Shown here piece by piece: positions 42,084-42,153 of a stretch of DNA of 42,153 bases. Position 1 is the first letter of the stretch. Every line of letters begins with the position of its first letter. The position numbers and the translations under genes are program-made. Below the pieces are notes generated by a model. It ran no database searches and was not told the DNA's origin. It saw only the letters and a program-made list of their open reading frames with translations. The DNA comes from Clostridia bacterium (lineage in GTDB: Bacteria; Bacillota; Clostridia; Christensenellales; UBA1242): contig JAFUKB010000046.1 of NCBI GenBank assembly GCA_017467895.1, positions 1 to 42,153 on the forward strand, given 5' to 3'.

Positions 42084-42153
42084 GTATTGATACCAATTTT
42101 GATGCAAGTATTGATAATAGAATTTTCATAAAACGCAAAATGAAAATATATAC

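Overview
The window comes from an AT-rich, low-GC Firmicute, most likely an uncultured Clostridia-type lineage. Evidence: a type A-like RNase P RNA, the Firmicutes gene order dprA-topA-trmFO-hslV-hslU, a ymxH-like gene, a LytTR/DUF3021 pair, strong AGGAGG ribosome-binding sites and TTGACA/TATAAT-like promoters. The genetic code is standard: tRNA-Trp has anticodon CCA and TGA serves as a stop. The rank below phylum is inference.

Positions 1-15,000 are accessory. They hold the 3' part of a gene for a giant secreted or surface protein (with a recent in-frame 198-bp duplication), a cardiolipin synthase, two small membrane proteins (one with a bPH2 domain), a LytTR regulator with its DUF3021 partner, and a NrtR-like Nudix/winged-helix regulator. 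After the regulator comes a tightly packed nucleotide-metabolism operon: a NadR-like P-loop kinase, a dNMP-kinase-like protein, an unknown protein, two dCTP-deaminase paralogues and a histidine phosphatase. Near-identical 19-bp palindromes lie in front of both the regulator and the operon, so the regulator probably controls both.

Positions 15,000-16,000 hold a tandem array of GC-richer palindromic modules and an intact tRNA-Lys(CUU) with a detached second copy of its 5' half.

Positions 16,000-33,200 are a dense co-directional housekeeping block: tRNA CCA addition, rmuC, phosphohexomutase, uvrC, thymidine kinase, an anchored DUF5011 protein, an anchored ComEC-like metallo-beta-lactamase protein, comM, dprA, topA, trmFO, hslVU, idi, a ymxH-like gene and a small membrane protein. 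It combines DNA repair and processing, tRNA maturation, proteolysis and isoprenoid supply.

Positions 33,200-42,153 hold trpS behind a possible 18-codon leader peptide, serS, rnpB, a Nudix hydrolase, a YwaF-like membrane protein and several unknown genes. Traces of integration are frequent: a two-gene cassette flanked by TGTCCACC-type repeats, tRNA-Trp with a detached 3' fragment, 11-bp-phased direct repeats, and a tyrosine-recombinase C-terminal relic at the right end. A 40-bp dispersed element occurs three times here.

The most interesting points are the complementary active-site losses in the paired dCTP deaminases under NrtR-like control, the tRNA-fragment/hairpin inserts at both tRNA genes, the repeat-bounded cassette of two related helical proteins, the candidate trpS leader, and two genes that look leaderless.
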